Of a stretch of DNA of 64,000 nt, positions 35,362-44,427 are shown piece by piece; within the stretch, counting starts at the first letter, position 1, and each line of letters starts with the position of its first letter. Under the pieces are notes generated by a model. It had not been told where the DNA came from. It searched no databases and saw nothing but the letters and a program-made list of their open reading frames with translations. The position numbers and the translations under genes were made by a program. Source of the DNA: Thermohalobaculum sp039027855 (lineage in GTDB: Bacteria; Pseudomonadota; Alphaproteobacteria; Rhodobacterales; Rhodobacteraceae); contig JBCCJI010000010.1 of the NCBI GenBank assembly GCA_039027855.1, forward strand, positions 82,730 through 146,729, in the 5' to 3' direction.

Positions 35362-36189
35362 CTACTCCTTGGTCAGCTTGTTGATGAAGGTCGCCACCTG
35401 GCTCACATCGGCGCCGGGCGTGTCCTCGACCACGGCCCAGTCCATGCCGCTGTCCTGCCAATAGCTCGCATAGCTCTTGCCGACATGCACCAGCTTAAGC
35501 TTGGCATCGCCCGGCAGCCGCTGTTTGCCGAAGACCAGGCTCACACGGTCGCCCTTGGCGTTCTCGTACATCACCTGGGCGCGCGGCCCCTCGGCACCCG
35601 CCAGCAGGCGCCCGCCGACCAGGTTGAAGCCCAGTTCCTCAAGATGCGGGATCGCAGCACTCTCGCCAAGCCGGTCCGAGAACCAGCGCGCCATGGCGGC
35701 CTCGTTCTCAGCCGTGAACTCGACCGGGTGGAAGTTGTCCGGCGCGAAGACCTGATGGGCCCCGGCCGCATCGGCCACAAAGGTCGGCACCACCGGTTGC
35801 GTCTCGATGGCCGAGGTCAGGAACAACCCCTCCTGCCGCTTGCCATAGCTCGACTTCATGAAGGCCGCATGGCCAAACCAGCCACCGCAGGCGATGGCCA
35901 CCGTTGCGGCCAGCCCGGCGCCATACTGCGCCATGGTCCGCTGCCGCTCGCGCCGCGCGACCGCCCCGCTCAGCCGCTCGGCCAGCAGCAGGGTCGCCGG
36001 GTCGTCGACCTCGGGCTCGGCGGCTGCGCGCAGCGCCGCCAGATCGCCCATGATCCGCGCCATCCGGGCACGCAGGGCCGGATCGGCCTCGATCGCCGCC
36101 GCCACGCGCGCGGCCTCGGCCTCGTTCAGTTCACCGTCGCAAAAGGCGTTGAGTTCCGCCTCGCTGATCGCAGCCCCGTTGCTCGTCAT
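35362..36189 (-). CDS. Anti-sigma factor (membrane-anchored, partner of the ECF sigma)
   Basis: 275 residues. The N-terminal anti-sigma domain (SEAELNAFCDGELNEAEAARVAAAIEADPALRARMARI) lacks the HxxxCxxC zinc motif. A single helix (YGAGLAATVAIACGGWFGHAAF, about 88-109) precedes a periplasmic domain of about 165 residues. GAGG lies 4 nt before the ATG and the gene starts 33 nt after the sigma stop. It would hold the sigma factor inactive at the membrane until a periplasmic signal releases it. The signal is unknown; the predicted targets (bicarbonate/sodium transporters) suggest salt, pH or membrane stress. Confidence 0.85.
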   Translation of the reverse strand: MTSNGAAISEAELNAFCDGELNEAEAARVAAAIEADPALRARMARIMGDLAALRAAAEPEVDDPATLLLAERLSGAVARRERQRTMAQYGAGLAATVAIACGGWFGHAAFMKSSYGKRQEGLFLTSAIETQPVVPTFVADAAGAHQVFAPDNFHPVEFTAENEAAMARWFSDRLGESAAIPHLEELGFNLVGGRLLAGAEGPRAQVMYENAKGDRVSLVFGKQRLPGDAKLKLVHVGKSYASYWQDSGMDWAVVEDTPGADVSQVATFINKLTKE

Positions 36190-36222
36190 GGTTCCTCACC
36201 GGTTCGGACGCAGGCCACCGCC

Positions 36223-36747
36223 TTAGGCGCCGACCGGCACCAGACGGGAGCGCCGCGTCGTGGCCCCCTCCATTTCAGCCCGGATGGCCGACCGGCCGCG
36301 GGAAATCCGCGACATGAGGGTGCCGAGCTTGACCCCGAGGATGTCGGCAGCCTCGTTGTACGAGACCCCCTCGATGGCGACGAGGACAATGGCCTCGCGC
36401 TGTTCCTCAGGCAGGTTTTGGAGCGCCGCGATGGTCTGTTCCAGCTCGACGGCGTGCTCCTGTCTTGCGGCGACGCGGTCTTCGTCCGCGCCACGCTCCT
36501 CCAGTAGTTCACGCCTGCGCGCATCCTGGCGGCGGCGCGAGCGATGGAGGTTGACCAGGATCTGGCAGAGCCAGGTGCCGAGGGCAGAACGCCCGCCATA
36601 GGTGTCGAATTTGGAGATGGCGCGCAGGAGGGTCTCCTGCACGAGATCATCGGCCTCGGCATCGTTGCGCGCAAGCATGCGGGCAAAGCGCCGGAGCTTC
36701 GGTATCTCCTGTTCGACAGCATGGGCGTTCTGTCTTCGTCCAAACAT
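36223..36747 (-). CDS. ECF-family RNA polymerase sigma factor
   Basis: 174 residues with sigma region 2 (FARMLARNDAEADDLVQETLLRAISKFDTYGGRSALGTWLCQILVN, about 22-67) and region 4 (ALQNLPEEQREAIVLVAIEGVSYNEAADILGVKLGTLMSRISRGR, about 107-152). AGGA lies 6 nt before the ATG. Its own gene is preceded by GGGATGA-N15-CGTCT, as expected for an autoregulated ECF factor. The same site recurs at three other local promoters, which defines a candidate regulon. Confidence 0.93.
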   Translation of the reverse strand: MFGRRQNAHAVEQEIPKLRRFARMLARNDAEADDLVQETLLRAISKFDTYGGRSALGTWLCQILVNLHRSRRRQDARRRELLEERGADEDRVAARQEHAVELEQTIAALQNLPEEQREAIVLVAIEGVSYNEAADILGVKLGTLMSRISRGRSAIRAEMEGATTRRSRLVPVGA

Positions 36748-37051
36748 CCCGGGTCCTGAGCCGTCGGCGGTTCACCGGCGACCCATGCATCAGACGCGCG
36801 GGCTCCGGGTTTCATCCCGACAATATAGGGCGATCGCGCAAAAAAAGTCGCCGTCCCGCAGCGGAGCACAGCGTGACGGTCGCACCAGCCGGCATGCCGA
36901 TCGCCCCAAGCGCGCCGCGACCACCTCAGCGGGAGGGTTTGTCGCTCATCCAGGGCCGGTCATGCTCGGGCGCGCGCGCCGCCGTGATCCGCCCCCGGAT
37001 GAACTGATCGAAGGCGATGAAGTCGCTCTCAGGCACTGTCGAGTCATTGAA
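36748..37051. other. Intergenic region with the ECF autoregulatory promoter
   Basis: About 300 bp between the sigma gene and the end of the Cys-rich secreted-protein gene, both on the minus strand. Besides the ECF promoter at 36792-36818 and an A-rich run near 36840 that would lie just upstream of it, no gene or RNA is evident. Confidence 0.6.
36792..36818 (-). promoter_or_regulatory. Predicted autoregulatory ECF-sigma promoter
   Basis: Minus strand: GGGATGA (36818-36812), 15 nt, CGTCT (36796-36792), followed by GATGC, 45 nt before the sigma gene start. It extends to TGTCGGGATGAA, the same extension seen at the 27.9-kb site. Confidence 0.85.
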
Positions 37052-37810
37052 TTAATAATTCAGGCTGACCCCGTCCATCAGGCGATAGGAGACCTTACAC
37101 GGCCGACCATACCCCGGTATCCGGTGAAGCCGGTTGAGCCAGGTGCAACTCACGGCAAATCGCATGCCGTCAGGCTCGGGATAGGTTCCGGGCAGCGCAC
37201 GATACTTCGATGGCATGTCCGAAAGCGGCAGGGTTCGGTACAGATTACTGCTTTCGGACCTGCAACTGTACCCATCGAGGTCGGGTCGCGAACATGAGCG
37301 GCACGCCTCCAGCACATCGCCAATCACCTCGCAGTGATAGCCCAGTCGCTGGAAACTCTCGAATGCATGCAGAAAACTGCCCTGAGCATGCACCGGGCCG
37401 TCGTGGCCATAGACCGTGAGGCGCCTCGGGATCGCGGCCGGGATGCCAGCGGCGATCTCTGCCGGGGTCGGTGGCAGGATCGGGAACGAGATGCCGCGGG
37501 TGACGATGGGATTGCCCGGGCAACCCTCGGGCGGCAGGTCGGCCACATCCGGCGGATGGGCGCCGCCGCGCAACCGGTAAGACCCCGGCGGCAGGCGAAA
37601 GGCCACCCCCGAGGACAGCACCACGATGGCGCCTTCCTGCACGCCCTCACCGCATGAGGGCGCCGCGACCGTCTCGGCCGGCGCTTTCAAGGGGGCTCCC
37701 ACCGAGATCAGAGCCGCCATCGCGAGGGTCAATAGGGTGCGAGACAGCCCGCTGTGGCGCGCAGCCCGCGCAATGATGGCGATCATATCGCGCGACACGG
37801 CAGCAATCAT
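37052..37810 (-). CDS. Cys-rich secreted protein of unknown function
   Basis: About 250 residues with a signal peptide (SRTLLTLAMAALISVGAPLKAPAETVA) and eight Cys in the mature part, including CRSC, so disulfides are likely. No family is recognised. The middle contains PPGSYRLRGGAHPPD and LTVYGHDGPVHAQGSF. The start is uncertain: ATG codons at 37867, 37810 and 37786 are in frame; 37810 has GGGAAG 4 nt upstream. It lies between the ECF sigma gene and the DUF2333 operon, but no ECF site was seen in its own orientation. Confidence 0.65.
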   Translation of the reverse strand: MIAAVSRDMIAIIARAARHSGLSRTLLTLAMAALISVGAPLKAPAETVAAPSCGEGVQEGAIVVLSSGVAFRLPPGSYRLRGGAHPPDVADLPPEGCPGNPIVTRGISFPILPPTPAEIAAGIPAAIPRRLTVYGHDGPVHAQGSFLHAFESFQRLGYHCEVIGDVLEACRSCSRPDLDGYSCRSESSNLYRTLPLSDMPSKYRALPGTYPEPDGMRFAVSCTWLNRLHRIPGYGRPCKVSYRLMDGVSLNY

Positions 37811-37908
37811 GATGCTTCCCAGCAGCGGAATTGAGCGTTGGGACACGGCCGTCATCGCGCCCATCACGGCGGGATGGCAGACGAAAGTGCAAAAAATTTG
37901 AAAATCGC

Positions 37909-37935
37909 GGGATGATCCCGATCCGCCACTCGTCT
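37909..37935 (+). promoter_or_regulatory. Predicted ECF-sigma promoter of the DUF2333 operon
   Basis: GGGATGA (37909-37915), 15 nt, CGTCT (37931-37935), followed by CA. An A/T-rich run (37891-37905) precedes it and could act as an UP element. About 63 nt before the ATG at 37998. Confidence 0.8.
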
Positions 37936-37997
37936 CACCCCCGTCCAGTCAGAAACGAGACTGCAAAGACTTTGGGATGACGGCGAGAGGAAATGAC

Positions 37998-38462
37998 ATG
38001 ACCGATGCCACGCATATCGAGGCCGAGCCCACCCAGATCCGCCGGGTCAGCGACTATCTGAGCGATGGCCTGCGCCACTTGGCCGGCGCGCTCGCCCGCC
38101 TGCCGGGGCGGGTGGGCGAACTGCGCACCGAGATGCGCGACGAAGAGGATTTCGAGAAGATCCACAAGGCGCTCTCGACCCTCAACAAGCGCCAGCTCGC
38201 CATGCTCGGCATGAAGCGCGAGGAGATCTACACCTTCGCCGAGACCTGCGTGTACCAGCCCGAGCGTCGCCCGGCGCTGCACCTGCACCAGGAAGGCCCG
38301 GTGCTGGCGCTGCACGCCCCCGAGACGCAGAAGGCGCTGGAGTACTTCGCGCCCCTGGAAGAGACCGCGGGCGCTGTTGCGGAGACGACCGAACAGACCG
38401 ACGCCGCCACCACCACTGCCGAGGCGGCTACCCAGACCGGCGAGGAGCGTAACGCGGCATGA
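37998..38462 (+). CDS. Small soluble protein, first gene of the DUF2333 operon
   Basis: 154 residues. The middle (ALSTLNKRQLAMLGMKREEIYTFAE, about 60-85) faintly resembles the DUF1127-type helical motif; the C-terminal 35 residues are Thr/Ala/Glu-rich and probably disordered. GAGAGG lies 7 nt before the ATG at 37998, so this start is preferred over an in-frame ATG at 37977. Overlaps the next gene by 4 nt. Function unknown. Confidence 0.72.
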   Translation: MTDATHIEAEPTQIRRVSDYLSDGLRHLAGALARLPGRVGELRTEMRDEEDFEKIHKALSTLNKRQLAMLGMKREEIYTFAETCVYQPERRPALHLHQEGPVLALHAPETQKALEYFAPLEETAGAVAETTEQTDAATTTAEAATQTGEERNAA

Positions 38463-39469
38463 GCATGACCATGGACGGCGCGCCGGCCAGCACCGGCTCT
38501 GGCGCCGAGAAGACGTCGCCCAAGGCCGAAAAGGCCGGCATTGGCGTTGGGGGCATCATTCGGCGCACGGTCCTCGGCAGCCTCGTCGGCGTCAACCTCG
38601 TTGGGGCCTATGTCCTTGGCGGGATGCTGCTGACCGAGCGGATCGACAACGACACCAACTTCCAGCCCCCGGTGGTGACCGAGGGCGGGCTCGCCAGTGT
38701 CGACATCACCGTCGCGCTGATCGAGCGTGAGGTGGACGAATACGCCTGGGTATCGAACGAGCCGTTCTTCATGCCCGGCCACTGGCTGCCCAACATGCGC
38801 CACTACCAGCAGGGCGTGGTCTATGGCGTCAGCCGTTTCGCTATGGAGCTTGCCGACAGCCTCGGCCGCTCGCGGAGTGCCACTGCCGTCGACCCCGACC
38901 TCGACAGCGCGGCGGGTCTGCTGCGCTTTCCGGGTGATGTCTGGATCTTCGATTTCGAGCAGACCTGGACGCCGGTGGTGACCAGCGAAGAGCAGTATAT
39001 GTCGGCGGTGCGCAAGCTGCAGGCCTACAACGCCCGCATTGCGAGCGGACAGGCAATCTTCGACCCCCGCCGGGATAACCTGCTGACCACGCTGACGCGG
39101 ATCGAGGCGGACGTCTCCTCCAAGATCAACATCCTCTCCGACCATGTCGAAGGGGTTGCCGCGGGCCGCGATGTCGAGACCCAGACCAATGAGGTGTTCT
39201 ACCTCATGAAAGGTCGTCTCTACGCCTACACCATGCTGCTGAAGGCGCTGGAGAAGGACTTCGCCTCGGTGATCGAGGCGGAGGGTCTGACTCTGACCTG
39301 GGACAACATGATCGCAAGCTTCGAGAATGCGGCGTCGCTGAAACCCTTCATCGTGACGAACAGCGCGCCGGGCTCGGTGTTTATCCCTAACCATGTGTCG
39401 GAGATCGGGTTCTTCGCACTCCGCGCCAAGACGCAGCTGCGTGATGTGATGACGGTGCTGAGCCAGTGA
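38459..39469 (+). CDS. DUF2333 family membrane-anchored protein
   Basis: 336 residues. A Gly/Lys-rich cytoplasmic N-terminus leads to one membrane helix (TVLGSLVGVNLVGAYVLGGMLL, about 37-58). A large periplasmic domain follows, with EREVDEYAWVSNEPFFMPGHWLPNM and a C-terminal helical region, as in DUF2333 proteins. No biochemical function is known for the family. Coupled by 4-nt overlap to the gene before it and predicted to be under ECF control. Confidence 0.82.
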   Translation: MSMTMDGAPASTGSGAEKTSPKAEKAGIGVGGIIRRTVLGSLVGVNLVGAYVLGGMLLTERIDNDTNFQPPVVTEGGLASVDITVALIEREVDEYAWVSNEPFFMPGHWLPNMRHYQQGVVYGVSRFAMELADSLGRSRSATAVDPDLDSAAGLLRFPGDVWIFDFEQTWTPVVTSEEQYMSAVRKLQAYNARIASGQAIFDPRRDNLLTTLTRIEADVSSKINILSDHVEGVAAGRDVETQTNEVFYLMKGRLYAYTMLLKALEKDFASVIEAEGLTLTWDNMIASFENAASLKPFIVTNSAPGSVFIPNHVSEIGFFALRAKTQLRDVMTVLSQ

Positions 39470-39504
39470 GCGCGGATATGACCGGCAAAGATGAGGAGCG
39501 GACA

Positions 39505-39858
39505 ATGTCCTCGAACACCGAGAAGACGACCGAGGGTTCCGGCGCGACGGCGACGCTGACCGAGCGGCTGCAGGCGGCGGGACAGCTTGTCCAGACCATC
39601 GGCCAGGCCGGCTCGGCAAAGCTGCGCTCAAGCATCTCGGGCCGCGGCGGCGGTTCGCACGGTGAGGCAAAGCCCGCGTCCGATGGCACGGCAGCGGTGG
39701 ATCCGGCCGAGGAGTCGAGCGCCCGCGAAGGCGGCGGCATCGGGGGGCGGATCTCGGCGATCCTCGGCTCGAAACTGATGTTCCGCAGCGCGACGGGCGT
39801 CCTCATCGTCCTCGCCATAGGCCAGTGGTCGCTGATCTTCTTCAACTACTGGCGCTGA
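39505..39858 (+). CDS. Tail-anchored small protein, third gene of the DUF2333 operon
   Basis: 117 residues: a hydrophilic Ser/Gly/Glu-rich region of about 85 residues, then one C-terminal helix (SATGVLIVLAIGQWSLIFFNY), i.e. a tail anchor. GAGGAG at 39493-39498 gives a 6-nt spacer to the ATG at 39505; a GTG at 39466 overlapping the previous stop has no ribosome site. The family is not recognised. Probably a membrane partner of the DUF2333 protein. Confidence 0.68.
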   Translation: MSSNTEKTTEGSGATATLTERLQAAGQLVQTIGQAGSAKLRSSISGRGGGSHGEAKPASDGTAAVDPAEESSAREGGGIGGRISAILGSKLMFRSATGVLIVLAIGQWSLIFFNYWR

Positions 39859-39872
39859 CCACTGCGTCCCCG

Positions 39873-39902
39873 CCCCGTGCAGCCCCACGCTGCGCGGGGT
39901 TT
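39873..39902. terminator. Terminator hairpin after the DUF2333 operon
   Basis: CCCCGTGCAG (39873-39882) pairs with CTGCGCGGGG (39890-39899) with one G-T wobble and a 7-nt loop, followed on the plus strand by TTT. It lies between convergent transcription units. Confidence 0.65.
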
Positions 39903-39960
39903 CGCCTTCGGCCGTGGACTTTGTTCCCAGCCATGCTCCGGCCAGATCGTGCGGCACAGC

Positions 39961-41982
39961 TTAACGAGCAGCGTTCGCGAAGCCGATCTCAACGAGCGTC
40001 TCTGCCTCGATCAGTGGTCGCGACGACAGTGCGTAGAGACGCTGATCCGCAGCCAGGATGATCTCGGCTGCCGCCTGCCCCGCCACGAGGACCCGGTGCC
40101 CTTGCGACAGCGCGGCGAGTGATGCTTGGATCGCTGCCCGGCCATCGCCACGCGCCGCGACGAGCGCACCGTTGTCGTCCCACAGCGTATCGATCCCCAG
40201 TTCGGCCTTGTTGACGACCAGCAGATAGGGCGTCTCGGGCCGTTCGATCGCGGCGCTATGGGCGCCGATCGCGGCGCGGCGCGCCTGCGTCTGCGTGAGA
40301 TCCACGGCCGCGCCAACCAGCCCGGCTGCGATCAGTCCAAGAAGTGTCAGCGAACGCGCGGCCCGGATCAAAAGCGCGCCGGGCACGACCCCGGGTACAG
40401 CGATGACGCGCGAGACCAGGGTCACGATGGCGATCAGCAGAAACAGATGGCTCATCCAGTCCTGACGCAGCCGTCCGATGGCGTTCTCCATCAACGTTGG
40501 AGCGGCGATGAGCGCTGTGATGGCAAGCGCCATGGCGATCCAGATGTCGGCCGAGATCGCAGCGGCGCCTGCCGCCAGGGCACGGCGCCTGAGGTCGGTG
40601 AGCGCCGCCGCCGCCAGCATCGCCAGAAACGGCACTGCGGGCAGGAAGTAACGCATGTTGGCCGACAAACCGCCGTGCCACGCGGTGCGCGCGAAAAAGC
40701 CGATCACCGCGCCCGAGATCAGCAGCGCCAGCACGATGCCCGGAAGCCGCGATCCGCTCACCCAGGGGTCGCCGCCGCGATTGGCCTCGCGCCAGCCTAT
40801 CCCAAGACCCAGCACCACGCCAAGCCAGGGCAGGCTCTGCCCGAGCGCCTGTTTGTGAAACCCCCAGAACAACAGGGTGCCATCGGCCGCGCGCTCGATG
40901 CCGAGCCGTCCGTCAGTGCTCGCGCTCATGTCGAGGATCAGAACATGCAGGCCGTGCACCAGACGGGTCAGCATGCGCGCCAGCTCGGGCAGGGCGAGCG
41001 CCGCGGGCATGACGGCCAGGCAGCCAAACCCACCTAGCATCACGACGAGGCGCGCGCCCCCAGGCCGGCGCGCCAGCAGGGCGGCGGCGATCAGGCCGCT
41101 CAGACCGAGGGCGAGGACCGGCAGCAGCGGGCGGTAGGTGTCGAGCGAAATCCCACCCCCGGTTTCGGTGCGGCCGTAGTAGATCGGCAGATACGCACCG
41201 AATTTCAGGCCGTTGATCAGCGATGCCAGTGCAAGCCCAAGGGAGATCCCCGCCGCAGCACCCGCCAACCCCGCCAGTCTGAGGCGCGCGGCATACAGCA
41301 GCCATAGCAGGAGCGGCGGCAGCACGAGCACCGTGTCGGCCCGGATGGTGAGCGCCAGCGACGCGATCAGCCCGGCCAAGGCGCCGTAGCGCAGCGCGGC
41401 GCCCTGACCCGTCGCCAGCGCCGCCGCGATGGCAAGACGGGCGGCGCCCAGCACGAAGGCCAGGGCCGTGGCGTGAGGCCAAAGCCCCACCGCGTAGTCG
41501 GTCAGGAAGCTTGCGAGGGCGAGGATCAGCACCGCACCGCGCGCAATCGCCGGCTCGGCAAACAGCGCCAGCGCGATGGACCGCGTCAGCCAGAGCGAGA
41601 GCGCCGCCGCGATCGCGTTCAGCACCGCGAGCCCTTGCGTGCCAAGCGCGATGACGAAGGGCGCCGCGAGGATGAAGTAGCCCGACGGGTATTGCGGCGC
41701 GAGCCTCTCGCCCACCGGCACCGAGTAGGTCAGGACCGGCGCCGCCATGCCCGGCAGGGCATTGGCAAAGGTAAAGGCACCCTCGCTCGCCATCGCCACG
41801 GCACCCGCGAGATAGAGCGCTTCATCCAGCGACAGCGGGCCTGTGGAGGCGAAGAAACCGAGGCAGAGAACAAGGACCGACAGCCCTGCGAGCAGCCAGA
41901 GATCGCCGGTCGCTCTCACTTCGCCCGCGCCGCCATCGGCCCTGTCGAGGGATGCCGGCCGAGCGCCGTCCCCTGCTGTCAT
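39961..41982 (-). CDS. GT39/ArnT-like polytopic membrane glycosyltransferase
   Basis: 673 residues with 12 or more helices. An acidic pair in the first periplasmic loop (SLDEALYLAG) and the downstream YPSGYFILAAPFVIALG match the GT-C fold of lipid-linked-sugar glycosyltransferases (protein mannosyltransferase/ArnT type). The C-terminal 100 residues are soluble. The frame is open upstream, but the ATG at 41982 has GGAG 8 nt before it. Donor and acceptor cannot be told from sequence. It is far from the exopolysaccharide locus and in the opposite orientation. Confidence 0.75.
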   Translation of the reverse strand: MTAGDGARPASLDRADGGAGEVRATGDLWLLAGLSVLVLCLGFFASTGPLSLDEALYLAGAVAMASEGAFTFANALPGMAAPVLTYSVPVGERLAPQYPSGYFILAAPFVIALGTQGLAVLNAIAAALSLWLTRSIALALFAEPAIARGAVLILALASFLTDYAVGLWPHATALAFVLGAARLAIAAALATGQGAALRYGALAGLIASLALTIRADTVLVLPPLLLWLLYAARLRLAGLAGAAAGISLGLALASLINGLKFGAYLPIYYGRTETGGGISLDTYRPLLPVLALGLSGLIAAALLARRPGGARLVVMLGGFGCLAVMPAALALPELARMLTRLVHGLHVLILDMSASTDGRLGIERAADGTLLFWGFHKQALGQSLPWLGVVLGLGIGWREANRGGDPWVSGSRLPGIVLALLISGAVIGFFARTAWHGGLSANMRYFLPAVPFLAMLAAAALTDLRRRALAAGAAAISADIWIAMALAITALIAAPTLMENAIGRLRQDWMSHLFLLIAIVTLVSRVIAVPGVVPGALLIRAARSLTLLGLIAAGLVGAAVDLTQTQARRAAIGAHSAAIERPETPYLLVVNKAELGIDTLWDDNGALVAARGDGRAAIQASLAALSQGHRVLVAGQAAAEIILAADQRLYALSSRPLIEAETLVEIGFANAAR

Positions 41983-42172
41983 GACAGCATCTCCGCCATT
42001 CCCAAAGTCGTCCCTCACGCCGTCGGCATGACTGTAGGTAGGCAATGGGGCGATGTCATGCCGCGGGCTTTTGGCCCGGCGGCCCAGCACACCAAACCGG
42101 CGCCCCACCGGCTATCGACATCACCATGCGGCGACGCGAAGATGTGGGCGGCGCGACCGCAGGGGGCTTTCG

Positions 42173-43009
42173 ATGGACATCTCGACCGCCACGCGCGCCG
42201 ATCTTGCGACCATCCTCGACTGGGCCGCAGCCGAGGGCTGGAACCCGGGCCTAGACGATGGCGCGGCATTTCACGCGACCGATCCGGAGGGATTTCTCGT
42301 CGGGCATCTGGGTGGCACGCCCGTCACCGCGATCTCGGTCGTGCGGCAGGGACCAGATCAGGCCTTCCTCGGCCTTTTCATCACCCGGCCCGAACACCGC
42401 GGCAAAGGCTACGGCCAGCGGATCTGGGAGGCCGGCATGACCCGCATGGCCGGCCGCACCGTGGGCCTCGACGGGGTCGAGGCGCAGCAGGGCCGCTATG
42501 CCGGGCAGGGGTTCGAGACGGCCTTCACGACGACGCGCCATGGCGGTGTGATCACGCCGCCGGCAGGGGCGCCCTCCCCGCTGACGCCGTGTGACGCCAC
42601 CCATCTGCCCGAACTGTTGGCGTTGGACCGCGAGGCCATGGGCCACGATCGGAGCGCCTATCTGAGCGCGTGGCTGACCGCCGCCCCGACCCGTCGGACC
42701 CATCTGTTGATCGAGGACGGTAGGATCCGTGCCTTCGCCACGCATCGCCGCTGCCGCGAGGGCGCCAAGATCGGCCCGCTCATGGCCGATGACGTCGCCA
42801 CGGCAGAGACGCTGCTGACATCCGTTGCGGCGCTGGGGGGCGGCGGCACCGTCTATGTCGATATCCCCGACACGCAGCAGGCCTTCGGCCAGATCGCGCA
42901 GGCGCTCGGCCTGGCCCCGGTGTTCCGCACCGCGCGCATGTATCATGGCCCAGCGCCTGCCCTTAGCCTCGACCGGGTCTTCGGCCTCACGACGCTGGAG
43001 CTTGGCTGA
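42173..43009 (+). CDS. GNAT-family acetyltransferase with C-terminal GNAT-like domain
   Basis: 278 residues. The N-terminal GNAT domain has the acetyl-CoA-binding motif RPEHRGKGYGQRIWEAGM (about 68-85); the second half looks like a YitH-type duplicated domain (ELLALDREAMGHDRSAYL). AGGGGG lies before the ATG at 42173. The substrate is unknown. Convergent with allA, 4 nt apart. Confidence 0.85.
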   Translation: MDISTATRADLATILDWAAAEGWNPGLDDGAAFHATDPEGFLVGHLGGTPVTAISVVRQGPDQAFLGLFITRPEHRGKGYGQRIWEAGMTRMAGRTVGLDGVEAQQGRYAGQGFETAFTTTRHGGVITPPAGAPSPLTPCDATHLPELLALDREAMGHDRSAYLSAWLTAAPTRRTHLLIEDGRIRAFATHRRCREGAKIGPLMADDVATAETLLTSVAALGGGGTVYVDIPDTQQAFGQIAQALGLAPVFRTARMYHGPAPALSLDRVFGLTTLELG

Positions 43010-43013
43010 CGGA

Positions 43014-43498
43014 TCAGCCGCCGACGATCTGCCAGGGCGCGTCGTAGACGTGCTCTTCTAGGTTTGCGCCATCGCCGATACGGTCGACGATCAGGAAATC
43101 CTGCACCGCCCCGAGCGGGGTCAGCACGCCATGCCAGGTGCCGGCGCGGTAGTTCACGCCCTGACGCCCGTCGGTCCGAAACACCACTGGCCGGCCCGGC
43201 GTCCCGCCCTCATCCGCCGCCACGATCACCAGGAACGGCGCGGGCGAGAGCGGCATGAAGGCCTGGCTGCCGAGCGGATGACGCTCCACCATCTCCAGGC
43301 TGAGCGGCAGCGCCCGGGGCAGTGCCCGCGCGAGGCTGATGCCGACCGACCCACCCTCGGCCGAGGGTAGCGCCCGCGCATGCCAGCGATCGGCCATGCC
43401 GCCATTGAACGGGAAATCGGCCGGGCCCGCGATCTCCAGCACCTCGCCAAAGGGGGCGAAGACCTCGGCGCTCAGCGGCACGGGTGTCAGCCGACGGC

Positions 43499-43502
<4 letters not shown>
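43014..43502 (-). CDS. allA: Ureidoglycolate lyase
   Basis: 162 residues, the usual AllA length. It cleaves (S)-ureidoglycolate to glyoxylate and urea in purine degradation. Family landmarks: FAPFGEVLE near the N-terminus, MVERHPLGSQAFMPL, and NYRAGTWHGVLTPLG, which carries the cupin active-site His. The GTG start overlaps the allE stop (GTGA). The urea produced links to the urt operon, though transport is inward and the urea is made inside the cell. Confidence 0.92.
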
Positions 43503-44326
<824 letters not shown>

Positions 44327-44427
44327 CGCCGCCTTTTCCCGTTCCGATGCTTCCCGATCCTGCCCGGCCAAGCCGCGTTATGCCATGCCCGCCTTGCGTG
44401 CAGCGCCCGGGTTCAACGCACCCAGCG

